DNA from: Rhodobacter sp.
GTDB lineage: Bacteria; Pseudomonadota; Alphaproteobacteria; Rhodobacterales; Rhodobacteraceae
Length of the DNA: 64,000 nucleotides
Assembly (NCBI GenBank): GCA_027487575.1
Contig: JAIYDJ010000017.1
Coordinates: 1-64,000, forward strand
Direction of reading: 5' to 3'
Shown: positions 53,036-61,583 of the stretch, piece after piece
How the letters are laid out: each line of letters opens with the position of its first letter
How positions within the stretch are numbered: the stretch's first letter is position 1
Made by a program: the position numbers and the translations under genes
Notes under the pieces: generated by a model
The model's database searches: none
What the model was told of the DNA's origin: nothing
Seen by the model: the letters and a program-made list of their open reading frames with translations, nothing else

Positions 53036-55453
53036 ATGAAATTCACGCTGAACTGGCTCAAGGATCACCTTGAAACCACGGCCCCGCTGGAAGACATCCT
53101 GTATGCGCTCACCGATCTGGGGCTGGAAGTCGAAGGTGTCGAGAATCCGGCTGACAGTCTGGGTGCCTTCCGCATCTGCCGCGTGATCGAGGCTGCGCCG
53201 CACCCCAACGCCGACCGTCTGCGCCTGTGCCGCGTCGCCACCTATCCGGGCGGGCCGGGGACGGCAATGGAAGAGGTGCAGGTCGTCTGCGGCGCGCCCA
53301 ATGCCCGCACCGGTCTGGTCGGGGTCTTTGCCCCGGTGGGCACCCATGTGCCGGGCACCGGGGTGGACCTGAAGCCCGGCGTGATCCGGGGGGTCGAATC
53401 GAACGGCATGCTGTGTTCGGAACGCGAGTTGATGCTGTCTGACAACCACGACGGCATCATCGAACTGCCCGAAGATGCGCCCTTGGGCGCGCGCTACATC
53501 GACTGGCGCGGGTTGAACGACCCGATGATCCACATCAAAATCACCCCGAACCGCCCCGATGCGTTGGGCGTGCACGGCATCGCCCGCGATCTGGCCGCGC
53601 GGGGCCTCGGCACGCTGAAACCGTTGACCATCCCCGCGATCACGGGTGCGTTTGCCTGTCCGATCACCGTCGAAATCGCGCCCGACCTGCGCGCCAGGGG
53701 ATGCCCGCACTTCGCCGGACGTCTGATCCGCGGTGTCACCAACGGCCCGTCGCCTGCATGGCTGCAGGCCCGGTTGAAGGCGATCGGCCTGCGCCCGATC
53801 TCGGCGCTGGTCGACATCACCAACTACATGACCTTCGGTCTGAACCGACCCTTGCACGTGTTCGACGCCGCGCGCGTGCACGGCCCGCTGCGTATCCGCA
53901 TGGCGGCCGAGGGCGAAACCCTGACCGCGCTGGATGGCCGCACCTACGCCCTGCGCCCCGGTCAGATGGTCATCGCCGATGACAACGGCCCGGAATCGCT
54001 GGCCGGTGTGATGGGCGGCGAGGCTTCGGGCTGTCAGCCCGACACCACCGACGTGTTCGTCGAATCCGCCTTCTGGGACCCGATCACAATTGCAGCCACC
54101 GGGCGCGCGCTGAAGATCAACACCGACGCCCGCTATCGGTTCGAACGCGGCGTCGATCCGGCCTTCACGCTGCCGGGGCTGGATATCGCCTGTCAGATGA
54201 TCCTTGACCTGTGCGGCGGCACGCCTTCGGATCTGGCCGAAGATGGGGCCGCACCCGACACCCGGCGCGCCTACCGGCTGGACACCGCCCGCACCTCCAG
54301 CCTCGTCGGGCTGGACATTCCAGATGCCGAACAGAGGTCCTCGCTGACCGCGCTCGGCTTCACGCTGGACGGCGACATGGCTTCGCCTCCGTCGTGGCGA
54401 CCCGACATTCTGGGCGAGGCGGACCTGATCGAGGAAATCGCCCGGCTCGCCTCGCTGTCGAAACTGCAGGGCAAACCCCTGCCGCGCCGCGAGGCGGGTG
54501 TGCCGAAACCCATCCTGACACCGGTGCAGGTGCGCGAGCGGACTGCGCGGCGCATGCTGGCGGCGCTTGGATACAATGAATGTGTCACCTACAGCTTCAT
54601 CGACGCGGCGGCGGCCCGCCTGTTCGGCGGCGGCGGTGACGCGGTGCAGGTCGAAAACCCGATCAGTTCCGAGATGACCCACCTGCGCCCCGACCTGCTG
54701 CCCGGCCTGTTGCGCGCGGCCGCCCGCAATCAGGCGCGGGGCCATGCCGACATGGCCCTGTTCGAGGTCGGCCCCGCCTTCCACGGCGGCGAACCCGGAG
54801 AGCAGCACCTGCAGGCCACCGGCCTTCTGATCGGGCAGAACGCGCCGCGCGATCCGCACGCGTCACGGCGCGGGGTCGACCTTTATGACGCCAAGGCGGA
54901 TGTCGAGGCAGTCCTGGCGGCCATCGGTGCGCCTGCGCGCGTCCAGATCACCCGCAAGACGCCGACGTGGTTCCATCCCGGCCGGGCCGGAGTGATCGGT
55001 CTTGGTCCCAATGTACTCGCCACGTTCGGCGAGGTGCACCCCCGCATCCTGCAGGCCATGGATGTCAAGGGTCCCGCCGTGGCCTTCACCATCCTGATCG
55101 CCGCGGTGCCGCTGCCCAAGGTCAAGACCCCGACCCGCCCGGCGCTCATGATGTCGGACCTGCAGGCCGTCGACCGCGACTTTGCCTTTGTCATGGATGC
55201 GCAGGTCGAAGCCTTGACGGCGGTGAATGCCGCGATGGGGGCCGACAAGGCGCTGATCGAAAGCGTGCGGGTGTTCGACCAGTTCATGGGCGACAAGGCC
55301 GAGGCGCAGATGGGGGCGGGGAAGAAATCGCTTGCGCTGACGGTCCGGCTGCAGCCTGTGGCGCAGACGCTGACGGAAGCCGAGATCGAGGCGGTGTCGG
55401 CAAAGATCATCGAGAAGGTCGGCAAGGCGACAGGCGGAACGCTGCGTCGCTGA
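53036..55453 (+). CDS. pheT: Phenylalanine--tRNA ligase beta subunit
   Basis: 805 residues, normal length. The EMAP/tRNA-binding OB fold is at about 40-150 (PHPNADRLRLCRV, VVCGAPNARTG), the B3/B4 editing domain at about 210-390, B5 at about 400-480, the catalytic-like core follows, and the C-terminal ferredoxin-fold anticodon-binding domain is at about 710-805 (RDFAFVMDAQVEALTAVN). It works with PheS, whose gene is not adjacent here. AAAGGGG precedes the ATG. Confidence 0.97.
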   Translation: MKFTLNWLKDHLETTAPLEDILYALTDLGLEVEGVENPADSLGAFRICRVIEAAPHPNADRLRLCRVATYPGGPGTAMEEVQVVCGAPNARTGLVGVFAPVGTHVPGTGVDLKPGVIRGVESNGMLCSERELMLSDNHDGIIELPEDAPLGARYIDWRGLNDPMIHIKITPNRPDALGVHGIARDLAARGLGTLKPLTIPAITGAFACPITVEIAPDLRARGCPHFAGRLIRGVTNGPSPAWLQARLKAIGLRPISALVDITNYMTFGLNRPLHVFDAARVHGPLRIRMAAEGETLTALDGRTYALRPGQMVIADDNGPESLAGVMGGEASGCQPDTTDVFVESAFWDPITIAATGRALKINTDARYRFERGVDPAFTLPGLDIACQMILDLCGGTPSDLAEDGAAPDTRRAYRLDTARTSSLVGLDIPDAEQRSSLTALGFTLDGDMASPPSWRPDILGEADLIEEIARLASLSKLQGKPLPRREAGVPKPILTPVQVRERTARRMLAALGYNECVTYSFIDAAAARLFGGGGDAVQVENPISSEMTHLRPDLLPGLLRAAARNQARGHADMALFEVGPAFHGGEPGEQHLQATGLLIGQNAPRDPHASRRGVDLYDAKADVEAVLAAIGAPARVQITRKTPTWFHPGRAGVIGLGPNVLATFGEVHPRILQAMDVKGPAVAFTILIAAVPLPKVKTPTRPALMMSDLQAVDRDFAFVMDAQVEALTAVNAAMGADKALIESVRVFDQFMGDKAEAQMGAGKKSLALTVRLQPVAQTLTEAEIEAVSAKIIEKVGKATGGTLRR

Positions 55454-55478
55454 AGCGCGACGGCTGACCCAAGCACTT

Positions 55479-55560
55479 CCCCTCCCCCTCTCTGGGAGGG
55501 GATGGGGGTGGGGGGCCTTAGACCGCCCCCCACCCCGTCCCTCCCCACAGGGGGGAGGGC
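55479..55560. repeat. GC-rich palindromic repeat after pheT
   Basis: Two hairpins of the CCCCTCCC/GGGAGGGG type flank a central C/G-run pairing (GGGGTGGGGGGC with GCCCCCCACCCC). This is the same architecture as 7057-7156 and the elements around the DUF559 gene. It lies between pheT and the convergent M15-like gene and may serve as a bidirectional terminator. Confidence 0.8.
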
Positions 55561-55599
55561 GCGCATCGGACCCACCGCAGGGTTTTCGACAGACGGCAT

Positions 55600-56229
55600 T
55601 CACGCCAACGCCGGAAACCCCGGATACCACTCCGCATGACTGCCAGACCAGTTCGCCCTAAACGGCTTTGTCAGGCAGCCTCTTGGATCGACGTAGGAGT
55701 CGATCCTCCGCACCCGGTCTTCATGCCAGCCCAGATTAAACGCCGCGTTCTTGGGGAAAAAGCACATCGTCGAATACGGCAGATGGTCGTGGATCCACCA
55801 CGCCAGCCCCCGCCAGTCGGCCCCCGCCGCATACCGGTCGGCGAACCATGGAACCACGACAGTGACCATCGCACCCATGCCCCGGTCATCCCTTTGATCC
55901 CAGATATGCGCCGCCCGGTTCATCCGGTTGGACCCGCAGGGATAGCCGGCCTTGCCTTCGGTCTGGCGCGCGTGACCGAACCCGTTCACCACCGGCGACC
56001 GGTAGCCCGACCTGACCACGATCGGCCCGAAGGCCGCCTGCAACGGCTCCAGCAGGTTTTCGCACAGACCCCGTCCCGCCGCGATGCACAGGGCGGGGTC
56101 ATCGGGAATGTTGGGAATACCGTGAAAACTCGCGATCTCGGAATAGAGGAACTCGCGCAGATAGAAGTGTTGCGACAGCCTGACCCGCCCCAGATCGTCC
56201 AGCGCCGAGACGGACTGCGGCCTGCGCAT
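55600..56229 (-). CDS. M15-peptidase-like protein
   Basis: 209 residues from ATG 56229. The N-terminal half follows the Peptidase_M15_3 outline (LSQHFYLREFLYSE, NIPDDPALCIAAGRGLCENLLEPLQAAFGPIVVRSGYRSPVVN), seen in DD-carboxypeptidases and phage endolysins. The expected zinc triad is not fully clear: candidates are the His and Asp in AAHIWDQRDD and the His in WWIHDHL. No signal peptide is visible. It is the last gene of the right-end operon, 16 bases after the DUF1523-like gene. Confidence 0.65.
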   Translation of the reverse strand: MRRPQSVSALDDLGRVRLSQHFYLREFLYSEIASFHGIPNIPDDPALCIAAGRGLCENLLEPLQAAFGPIVVRSGYRSPVVNGFGHARQTEGKAGYPCGSNRMNRAAHIWDQRDDRGMGAMVTVVVPWFADRYAAGADWRGLAWWIHDHLPYSTMCFFPKNAAFNLGWHEDRVRRIDSYVDPRGCLTKPFRANWSGSHAEWYPGFPALA

Positions 56230-56245
56230 CACGCCGCCCCCGACC

Positions 56246-56929
56246 CTATCTGCGCGGCTTGGACCGCCACGAGGCGAACCACGCCCCGATCCGTCCGAAC
56301 AGGCCCTGCGCCCGCGCCCGGGCCGCATCGGCCCGCGCATCGACCGCATCCCACGCCTCTTCCGCGTTCGCCACCGCCGGATCGATCATCCGCTCCCAGA
56401 ACTGCAGCCACATCCGCCGCAGCATGAACACGGCAAAGGCAAGGAAGATCAGGACGATGATGCTGACCCAGGGAATGATCGTGACGTCCGGCCCGGCCAC
56501 GGGTCTCATCCCCACCGCGTTCGGGTAGATCGAAAAGATCGCCAGCCGCCAGCCATAATGCGTCACCGCAACCCATTGCGGGGCGGTCACGGTCGACACA
56601 AGGTTCGTCGCCTCAGCCTGCAGGTTGGAACTGTCGTATTTGAAATAGGGCGGCCAGATCCAGCCGGTATCCTCGTTGCGGTAGACCTGAACCGTCCGGT
56701 TGTCTTCGAACACCGCGTCGATGAACCGGATGTCCCGGTTCGACGCCGCTTCCGCCCCGGTCCCCACATCGCCCATCGAGTAGAACATCCAGTTCGCCCC
56801 GACGACCGTCACCTGATTGTAGGTCCGGGTGATCCGGACGATGTCGGTCTGCGGCAGCGTGTAATGCAGAAACCCGGCCACCAGCAGGATCAGAACGATC
56901 CGGATGCCCCACTTGATCTTGGTCCACAT
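56246..56929 (-). CDS. DUF1523-like membrane protein
   Basis: 227 residues. One N-terminal helix (about 5-25), a periplasmic domain (VRITRTYNQVTVVGANWMFYSMGDVG..., DIRFIDAVFEDNRTVQVYRNEDTGWIWPPYFKYDSSNLQAEA), a second helix at about 150-168, then a long charged helix (WERMIDPAVANAEEAWDAVDARADAARARAQ). I associate the VYRNEDTGWIWPPYFKYDSSNLQAEA pattern with DUF1523, a family of unknown function. It lies 12 bases after the small two-helix protein gene upstream. Confidence 0.72.
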   Translation of the reverse strand: MWTKIKWGIRIVLILLVAGFLHYTLPQTDIVRITRTYNQVTVVGANWMFYSMGDVGTGAEAASNRDIRFIDAVFEDNRTVQVYRNEDTGWIWPPYFKYDSSNLQAEATNLVSTVTAPQWVAVTHYGWRLAIFSIYPNAVGMRPVAGPDVTIIPWVSIIVLIFLAFAVFMLRRMWLQFWERMIDPAVANAEEAWDAVDARADAARARAQGLFGRIGAWFASWRSKPRR

Positions 56930-56941
56930 CTGCCGCGTCTC

Positions 56942-57208
56942 CTAATAATTGACGACATAGATCGTCACCGCCGTGGAAATGACCGGTACCACATAGACAA
57001 GCAGGATCAACCGCCGCCGCAGCCCCTTGCGGTACTGCGCCATGCCCGCCTCGATATAGGCGTCGCGGTCGCCTTCCACACCCCCGGCGTCAAAGCGTTT
57101 CTCCAGCTTCTCGCGCCGCACCGACCGGGAATAGACGGACACCAGCAGATAGATCACGGTCAGCAGAACAAAGGCCACGAAGGCCAGTCTGATCCAGCCG
57201 AAAATCAC
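56942..57208 (-). CDS. Small two-helix membrane protein
   Basis: 88 residues from GTG 57208, which overlaps the stop of the preceding gene (GTGA); the ATG further upstream would lie inside that gene. Helices at about 3-24 and 62-85 flank a charged loop (RSVRREKLEKRFDAGGVEGDRDAYIEAGMAQYRKGLRRR). No family is recognised. Coupling suggests a complex with the 450-residue protein or the DUF1523-like protein. Confidence 0.65.
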   Translation of the reverse strand: MIFGWIRLAFVAFVLLTVIYLLVSVYSRSVRREKLEKRFDAGGVEGDRDAYIEAGMAQYRKGLRRRLILLVYVVPVISTAVTIYVVNY

Positions 57209-58557
57209 CGCCGTCCCCCCCGCAGTGCGCCCCACGGCCCGACCAGCGCCACCGGATCGGGGGCCGCAGGTTCGGCCCGCGATGTCATCCCCGGCTCAGG
57301 CCCGAACAGCGCGGCGCGCGCGCCCTGCTTGTCCACCACATACTCGCGTTCTAGAAAATCCGCCACATACTGCCGCTTGCGTTCGGACCAGCGGGCGTAG
57401 CTGGCATAGAACAGCTCCTTGTGGGTGATGAACATCTGCCGCACATCCATCGGCGAAAGCTCGGACAGCAGCATGTTCACCAGATCGCGGTCACGCCCCG
57501 GCGCGGCGCGCAGGGTGTAGAAATACGCCGGATGCTGGCTGTCGATGCGCGGCCAGTCGCCCGCCTTCTCGACCCAGGCGAGCAGCGCCGCCAGCCCCTT
57601 GAATTCGTCGGGCAGCGCGCCGCCCAGCCGGTAGGCGATCTTGCGCAACTCGGTCCGCCGCGCGTCGCCAACCTCCAGCCCCAGCGCATCGGCCGCGTCG
57701 ACCAGCACGAAATCCATCTTCTGCCGGATCACCGCGCCCGCATCCGTGCCCCGCGCCTGCACGATGGGTTCCACCAGCCCGTTGCGGCCCAGCCATTCCG
57801 CAATTGCGTTGCGCTGCGTCAGGTCCATCACCGGCGATATCGGCATCTCGCCAAGCGTCGCACGCGGCTTCACCGCGATCACGCCGGGAAACTTCAGGTC
57901 GCGAAAGACATACAGCCCGCCGAAATGGCTGGTCCAGAAGCTGGGCTGCTGAAACGTCATCGCAGGCAGGTGGATCGGCACCCGCGTCACATCGCCGGTC
58001 TTCTTGGCCAGTTCGATCATCCCGGCGATCAGCACATCGTCGCGCCAGCCGTCGGGCTCGCTGCGGAACCGCTCGATCAGCGCCGCAAGCTTGCCGGCCT
58101 CCGCGACATGCCCGCCGATCGTGTCCGCCTCCACGGTGATCTGCCGCATGTCCATCAGACTGGCCGGGGTCGTCACCTCATAGACCGAATTCTGCAACTC
58201 CCCCGCCACCACATCCCGCGCGGTCAGGGCGAAAAGCTGCGCTTCGTTCGCCTCGATGAACTGCCGCAGGAGGCCGCGCGAGGTGGAAAACTTGCTGTTC
58301 AGCAAGGGGGCGGTCTTCTGGCTGGTGGTCAGCAGAATGAACTGCCGGTTGCAGCCGTTGGGGTTGAGGTAAAGGTCGTCATTGAGTTCATCGCCGATCT
58401 CGGGGGAATAACCCGAGATGTCGACGTGGAAGTCGGTCAGGGCGGTGGTCTTGCCCGTCAGGTGCTTGAGCGCGCGGTTGTAGCGTTCGATGAGTTGGGG
58501 GGAGGAGACCTCGACGAGGTTGCCGAACATCAGGCCTTTGGAGATGAGGCGCTTCAT
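57205..58557 (-). CDS. Conserved protein of unknown function in AAA+ operon (450 aa)
   Basis: 450 residues, no signal peptide or membrane helix. It begins MKRLISKGLMFGNLVEVSSPQ. It is mixed alpha/beta with no catalytic motif that I recognise, and the tail is Pro/Ala/Gly-rich. Codon use and length make it clearly real. The ATG at 58557 overlaps the DUF559 stop (ATGA), and its stop overlaps the next gene (GTGA), so it is translationally coupled on both sides. Its first nine residues resemble those of the short ORF at 59063-59311. Confidence 0.75.
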   Translation of the reverse strand: MKRLISKGLMFGNLVEVSSPQLIERYNRALKHLTGKTTALTDFHVDISGYSPEIGDELNDDLYLNPNGCNRQFILLTTSQKTAPLLNSKFSTSRGLLRQFIEANEAQLFALTARDVVAGELQNSVYEVTTPASLMDMRQITVEADTIGGHVAEAGKLAALIERFRSEPDGWRDDVLIAGMIELAKKTGDVTRVPIHLPAMTFQQPSFWTSHFGGLYVFRDLKFPGVIAVKPRATLGEMPISPVMDLTQRNAIAEWLGRNGLVEPIVQARGTDAGAVIRQKMDFVLVDAADALGLEVGDARRTELRKIAYRLGGALPDEFKGLAALLAWVEKAGDWPRIDSQHPAYFYTLRAAPGRDRDLVNMLLSELSPMDVRQMFITHKELFYASYARWSERKRQYVADFLEREYVVDKQGARAALFGPEPGMTSRAEPAAPDPVALVGPWGALRGGRR

Positions 58558-59066
58558 GGTTCTGACCTCCGGTCTTGCGACAGGCTCCCCTCCCCCATCC
58601 CCTCCCCACGAGGGGGAGGGGAGGCGCAGGACGCCGCCGATGGTCTGTGCGACTGCCGCCGGGGCGAGGCGCCTCCCTCCCCCCTCGTGGGGGAGGGATG
58701 GGGTGCGGGTGCCGACGGGCTGCTAGCCTCCACCGCACCCAGAACCACCTGCATCACACCCTCCAAGTTTGCATCCACCTCGTTGTTCCAGAACCGCAGC
58801 ACCCGATACCCCTGCCCCGCAAACCACGCATCCCGCGCCGCATCGGCCGCTTTCCCATGCTGCCCGCCATCGACCTCGATCACCAGCTTCCGCCCCAGAT
58901 CGGCAAAATCCGCGATGAACGGCCCGATCGCCGCCTGCCTCCGGAAATGCGTGCCGAGCATGCGGTTCACCTCGCGCAGCGGCCGCCACAGCTTGCGCTC
59001 CTGCGGGGTCGCGTCTTGCCGCAGCTTGCGGGCATTGGCGCGAATGTGGGGGAAGATGCGGGTCAT
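58554..59066 (-). CDS. DUF559/Vsr-like endonuclease with repeat-encoded tail
   Basis: 170 residues from ATG 59066. Residues 8-112 form the DUF559 domain, a very-short-patch-repair-like PD-(D/E)xK fold: ARKLRQDATPQERKLW, then IADFADLGRKLVIEVDGGQH with D53, E64 and D66 as probable catalytic residues, and YRVLRFWNNEV. From about residue 115 the protein is encoded by palindromic repeats (HPSPTRGEGG and ASPPPRGEGMGEG). The frame stays open and ends in an ATGA overlap with the next gene. Start and stop couplings suggest that the module entered an existing operon without breaking translation. Confidence 0.82.
   Translation of the reverse strand: MTRIFPHIRANARKLRQDATPQERKLWRPLREVNRMLGTHFRRQAAIGPFIADFADLGRKLVIEVDGGQHGKAADAARDAWFAGQGYRVLRFWNNEVDANLEGVMQVVLGAVEASSPSAPAPHPSPTRGEGGASPRRQSHRPSAASCASPPPRGEGMGEGSLSQDRRSEP
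58583..58711. repeat. Paired palindromic repeats in the 3' end of the DUF559 gene
   Basis: Two inverted GC hairpins, at about 58583-58627 (CCCCTCCCC/GGGGAGGGG) and 58668-58711 (CCCTCCCCC/GGGGGAGGG), are separated by about 40 bp. Bases 58669-58705 are identical to 7058-7094 in potC. Both are translated as part of the nuclease tail. Confidence 0.85.
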
Positions 59067-59311
59067 GTCACAGCACTCCTGCCCAAGGCCCCCCACCCCA
59101 TCCCTCCCCACAAGGGGGAGGGAGGCACCCGACCCCTACCAGAAGAACAAGCCGCAAAGGCACAGGCGCCTCCCCTCCCCCTCGTGGGGAGGGGTTGGGG
59201 GAGGGGGTCCGTCGGAAAAATCTCAACCCTGACCCCTTTCCTTTCCGATTCAAATAACGCCAGCTTTACTCTGTCCGGCGGATTCAGGCCTGTATCGATG
59301 AGGCGTTTCAT
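59063..59311 (-). CDS. Short coupled ORF, probably a gene remnant read through repeats
   Basis: 82 codons from ATG 59311, which overlaps the stop of the upstream membrane-protein gene; its own stop overlaps the DUF559 start (ATGA on both sides). Residues 1-34 look like ordinary protein (MKRLIDTGLN, then RVKLALFESERKGVRVEIF). Residues 35-49 and 62-75 are encoded by palindromic repeats (PLPQPLPTRGRGGA, VPPSPLWGGMGWGA). It may be a truncated gene, or a translational bridge that keeps the downstream genes coupled. MKRLI--GL also begins the 450-residue gene. Confidence 0.45.
   Translation of the reverse strand: MKRLIDTGLNPPDRVKLALFESERKGVRVEIFPTDPLPQPLPTRGRGGACAFAACSSGRGRVPPSPLWGGMGWGALGRSAVT
59086..59210. 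repeat. Paired palindromic repeats upstream of the DUF559 gene
   Basis: Two inverted GC hairpins, at about 59086-59130 and 59166-59210, have the same inverted-pair layout and spacing as 58583-58711. Together the two pairs bracket the DUF559 coding core. Both lie inside the 82-codon ORF. Confidence 0.85.
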
Positions 59312-59640
59312 AGCCGATCACTTCCGTATTCATGCGCTACGATCCGCCCTAGAAACCCGAAAGCAAACCATGGAAGGACCGAAAGTCCAATCATAAAGAG
59401 ATAAAAGTTAGAAAGTTCACTTATGCCCAAGCGCCAAGGCCTGACGCTTTCAAACAACGCAAACATCATCCACAAAGCCGCTGTTATCGCGATGCCAGAA
59501 ATGTGCCTGATGATACGGATTCTTGGCGATCTGCTCTTAAGAAAGTGAAGTCTTTCAAGATTTCCCAGCAACAAGCCTACAAGAAATGGTGCCACGAACA
59601 CCCCGAAAATAAAGCCCATTCCGGGAACCGCGCCGCCCAT
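59308..59640 (-). CDS. Small membrane protein, four helices
   Basis: 110 residues from ATG 59640, whose A is shared with the TGA of the AAA+ gene. Hydrophobic segments lie at about 8-26, 45-63, 77-100 and perhaps the N-terminal loop region, with a basic loop between (KSRSPRIRIIRHI). The DNA is AT-richer than its neighbours. No family is recognised. Its stop overlaps the next short ORF. Position suggests a membrane partner of the AAA+ ATPase. Confidence 0.65.
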   Translation of the reverse strand: MGGAVPGMGFIFGVFVAPFLVGLLLGNLERLHFLKSRSPRIRIIRHISGIAITAALWMMFALFESVRPWRLGISELSNFYLFMIGLSVLPWFAFGFLGRIVAHEYGSDRL

Positions 59641-61565
59641 CACCCCTTCCCCTCCATCCACCTTCTCTTCGCCTCTTCCGTCCGCCCGAAATCCCGCACC
59701 ATGCCCGCAATCGCCACCTCGTCCGACTTGTCGGCATAGCGGAACTCCGAATCCGCATAGCGGTTGATTTCCTGCACCACCATCTCGACCGTCATCGGCT
59801 GCATCAGCCCCCGGATCATCGCCAGCTTGTCGTCGTAGGGCTTGAACAGGAACAGGTCCGGCTCCGCCATCCACTCGTCCGGCAATTCGAAATCCATCGC
59901 CCGCACCTTCACCGCGTCGGTGATGTTCTTGATCGCCCGGCCCGTAAACCGTTCATCCGCCTGCTGAATCGCCTTGAGGTAAGCCCCCAGCTTGGCGATG
60001 GTATCCAGCTTGCCAATCTCGCCCTGCACCCTGTCCCAGACCTTCAGCAGCCCCTCCTCATGCGGCTTCCCATGCCCTTCGAAACTCGCCGAAACCGCCC
60101 GCTTGATCTCTTGCGCCGCGAACAGGTCGTGATCCCCCAGCGGAATGGAGTGGTTCTTCCCCAGCAACAGCGCCAGAATGTCGATGTAATCCTCGCGGGA
60201 AATCGGCCCATCCACCAGAAACCGCGCCCCGGCCCGCTGGCGCAAAGCGTCGTCCACATTCTCGGGGTAATTGGAAAACATCCCGAAGGTGCAATTCCCC
60301 CGCACCACGGTATTGGCCCCGGCGAACGCCCCCATGAACACCGCCGTGACCTCCTGCTGCCCTGCCGAGGATTGCCGGTCGCCCCGCTTGCCCGCCACCT
60401 GATCAATATCGTCGATGGTGCCAAACCCGATAACGCCGGGGTCCAGCACGGCATCAATGAACGCCTTGGCGTTCTGCCCCGATTTGCCCTGATAGCTGTC
60501 GATCTGGTCAATCGAGAAGTTCTGATAGCGGAACGGATAGCCCGCGACCTTGCAATAGTCGTTCAGCAATCCCGCCATCATCTGGATCAGCGTGGTCTTG
60601 CCCGTCCCCGGCTTGCCGTCGCCCATGAAGGTGAAGATGAACCCGCCCAATTCGGCGAACGGGTTCAGCTTCCGTTCGAAATCATAGGCCATCAGCATCT
60701 TTGCAAGTCGCAGCGATTGATACTTGGCGATGTGGTTGCCCACCACATCGGTCGGCTTCTTGAATTGCATGGTCAAGACGCCGCCCTTGGCCGCCCGCGC
60801 CGGTTTGAAACCGGCGATCACCAGCCCGTCCGCCTCGACCTTCCACGACCCGCCGGTGAAGGCCGCCACCCGCGCCGCCACCTCGCCCCGCAGCGCCACC
60901 TTTTCCATCAGCGCCTCGCAGAAGGCGGCGATGGTCGCCACCATACGTGGCTCGTCCTGCCCATGCAGGCCGATGTCCTGATCCAGTTCCCACAACACGC
61001 CCTGCAGGGCCAGCGGTGCGTTGTCGGTCAGGACCTCGTCCACCGTGCCGACCTCGACTGTCACCGAGCCCAGATGCGGAGCGAGCAGGAAGGCGGTGGC
61101 GTTGGCAAAAGTATACAGCACCGCCAGCGCCTCGGCGGCCAGCAGTTCGGTGAACTCCGCCTTGCGGGCCTCGGGCAGGCGGCCTTCCAGATTGGCCTTC
61201 TTCAACTCGACAAGGCCCGACCCTTCGGCGAACACCCCGCCCATCGCCAGCGCGATTCCCAGCCCCCGCCGCAAGGCTTGCAACGCCGAGGCTTGCACCG
61301 GCGACACGAGGCCGTCGCCCATCGCCTCCACCCGCTCCACCAGACGCACGCCGCCGGGCCGCGCCGTGGACCGCGTCACCAGCCCCGGCGTGGTGGACCG
61401 GAACCGCGGCCGCGTGCCGATGCCGGGCGAGCGTTCAGGGGAGGCCACCTCCACCGCCTTGCCGAGGCGCGGCGCATGGTCGAACCCGGTCAGCAGGCCC
61501 AACGCCGCCTCGTACTGCGCGCGGATGGCGTCTTCCTTCAGTTCCATCGTGTCGCGCGTGGTCAT
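59640..61565 (-). CDS. AAA+ ATPase of unknown function
   Basis: 641 residues. The N-terminal half (1-290) has no motif I recognise. The AAA+ module follows, with Walker A DGKPGTGKTT (about 315-324), Walker B FGTIDDIDQVAG, a sensor-1-like FGMFSNYPENVDDALRQRAGARFLVDGP segment with the probable arginine finger, and a helical C-terminal lid with RAIKNITDAV. This resembles the classical AAA (FtsH/Cdc48-like) clade more than MoxR. It is probably a remodelling or segregation engine for the coiled-coil and membrane proteins of the operon. Upstream neighbour 18 bases away; downstream neighbour overlaps. Confidence 0.82.
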   Translation of the reverse strand: MTTRDTMELKEDAIRAQYEAALGLLTGFDHAPRLGKAVEVASPERSPGIGTRPRFRSTTPGLVTRSTARPGGVRLVERVEAMGDGLVSPVQASALQALRRGLGIALAMGGVFAEGSGLVELKKANLEGRLPEARKAEFTELLAAEALAVLYTFANATAFLLAPHLGSVTVEVGTVDEVLTDNAPLALQGVLWELDQDIGLHGQDEPRMVATIAAFCEALMEKVALRGEVAARVAAFTGGSWKVEADGLVIAGFKPARAAKGGVLTMQFKKPTDVVGNHIAKYQSLRLAKMLMAYDFERKLNPFAELGGFIFTFMGDGKPGTGKTTLIQMMAGLLNDYCKVAGYPFRYQNFSIDQIDSYQGKSGQNAKAFIDAVLDPGVIGFGTIDDIDQVAGKRGDRQSSAGQQEVTAVFMGAFAGANTVVRGNCTFGMFSNYPENVDDALRQRAGARFLVDGPISREDYIDILALLLGKNHSIPLGDHDLFAAQEIKRAVSASFEGHGKPHEEGLLKVWDRVQGEIGKLDTIAKLGAYLKAIQQADERFTGRAIKNITDAVKVRAMDFELPDEWMAEPDLFLFKPYDDKLAMIRGLMQPMTVEMVVQEINRYADSEFRYADKSDEVAIAGMVRDFGRTEEAKRRWMEGKG

Positions 61566-61583
61566 GGCAACTCCTTGATCTGG

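Noticed and set aside
52775-54859. 694-codon minus-strand frame opposite pheT
   Set aside because: Antisense to a full-length, motif-rich pheT; composition is shadow-like. Only its last 31 codons, outside pheT, have independent start signals.
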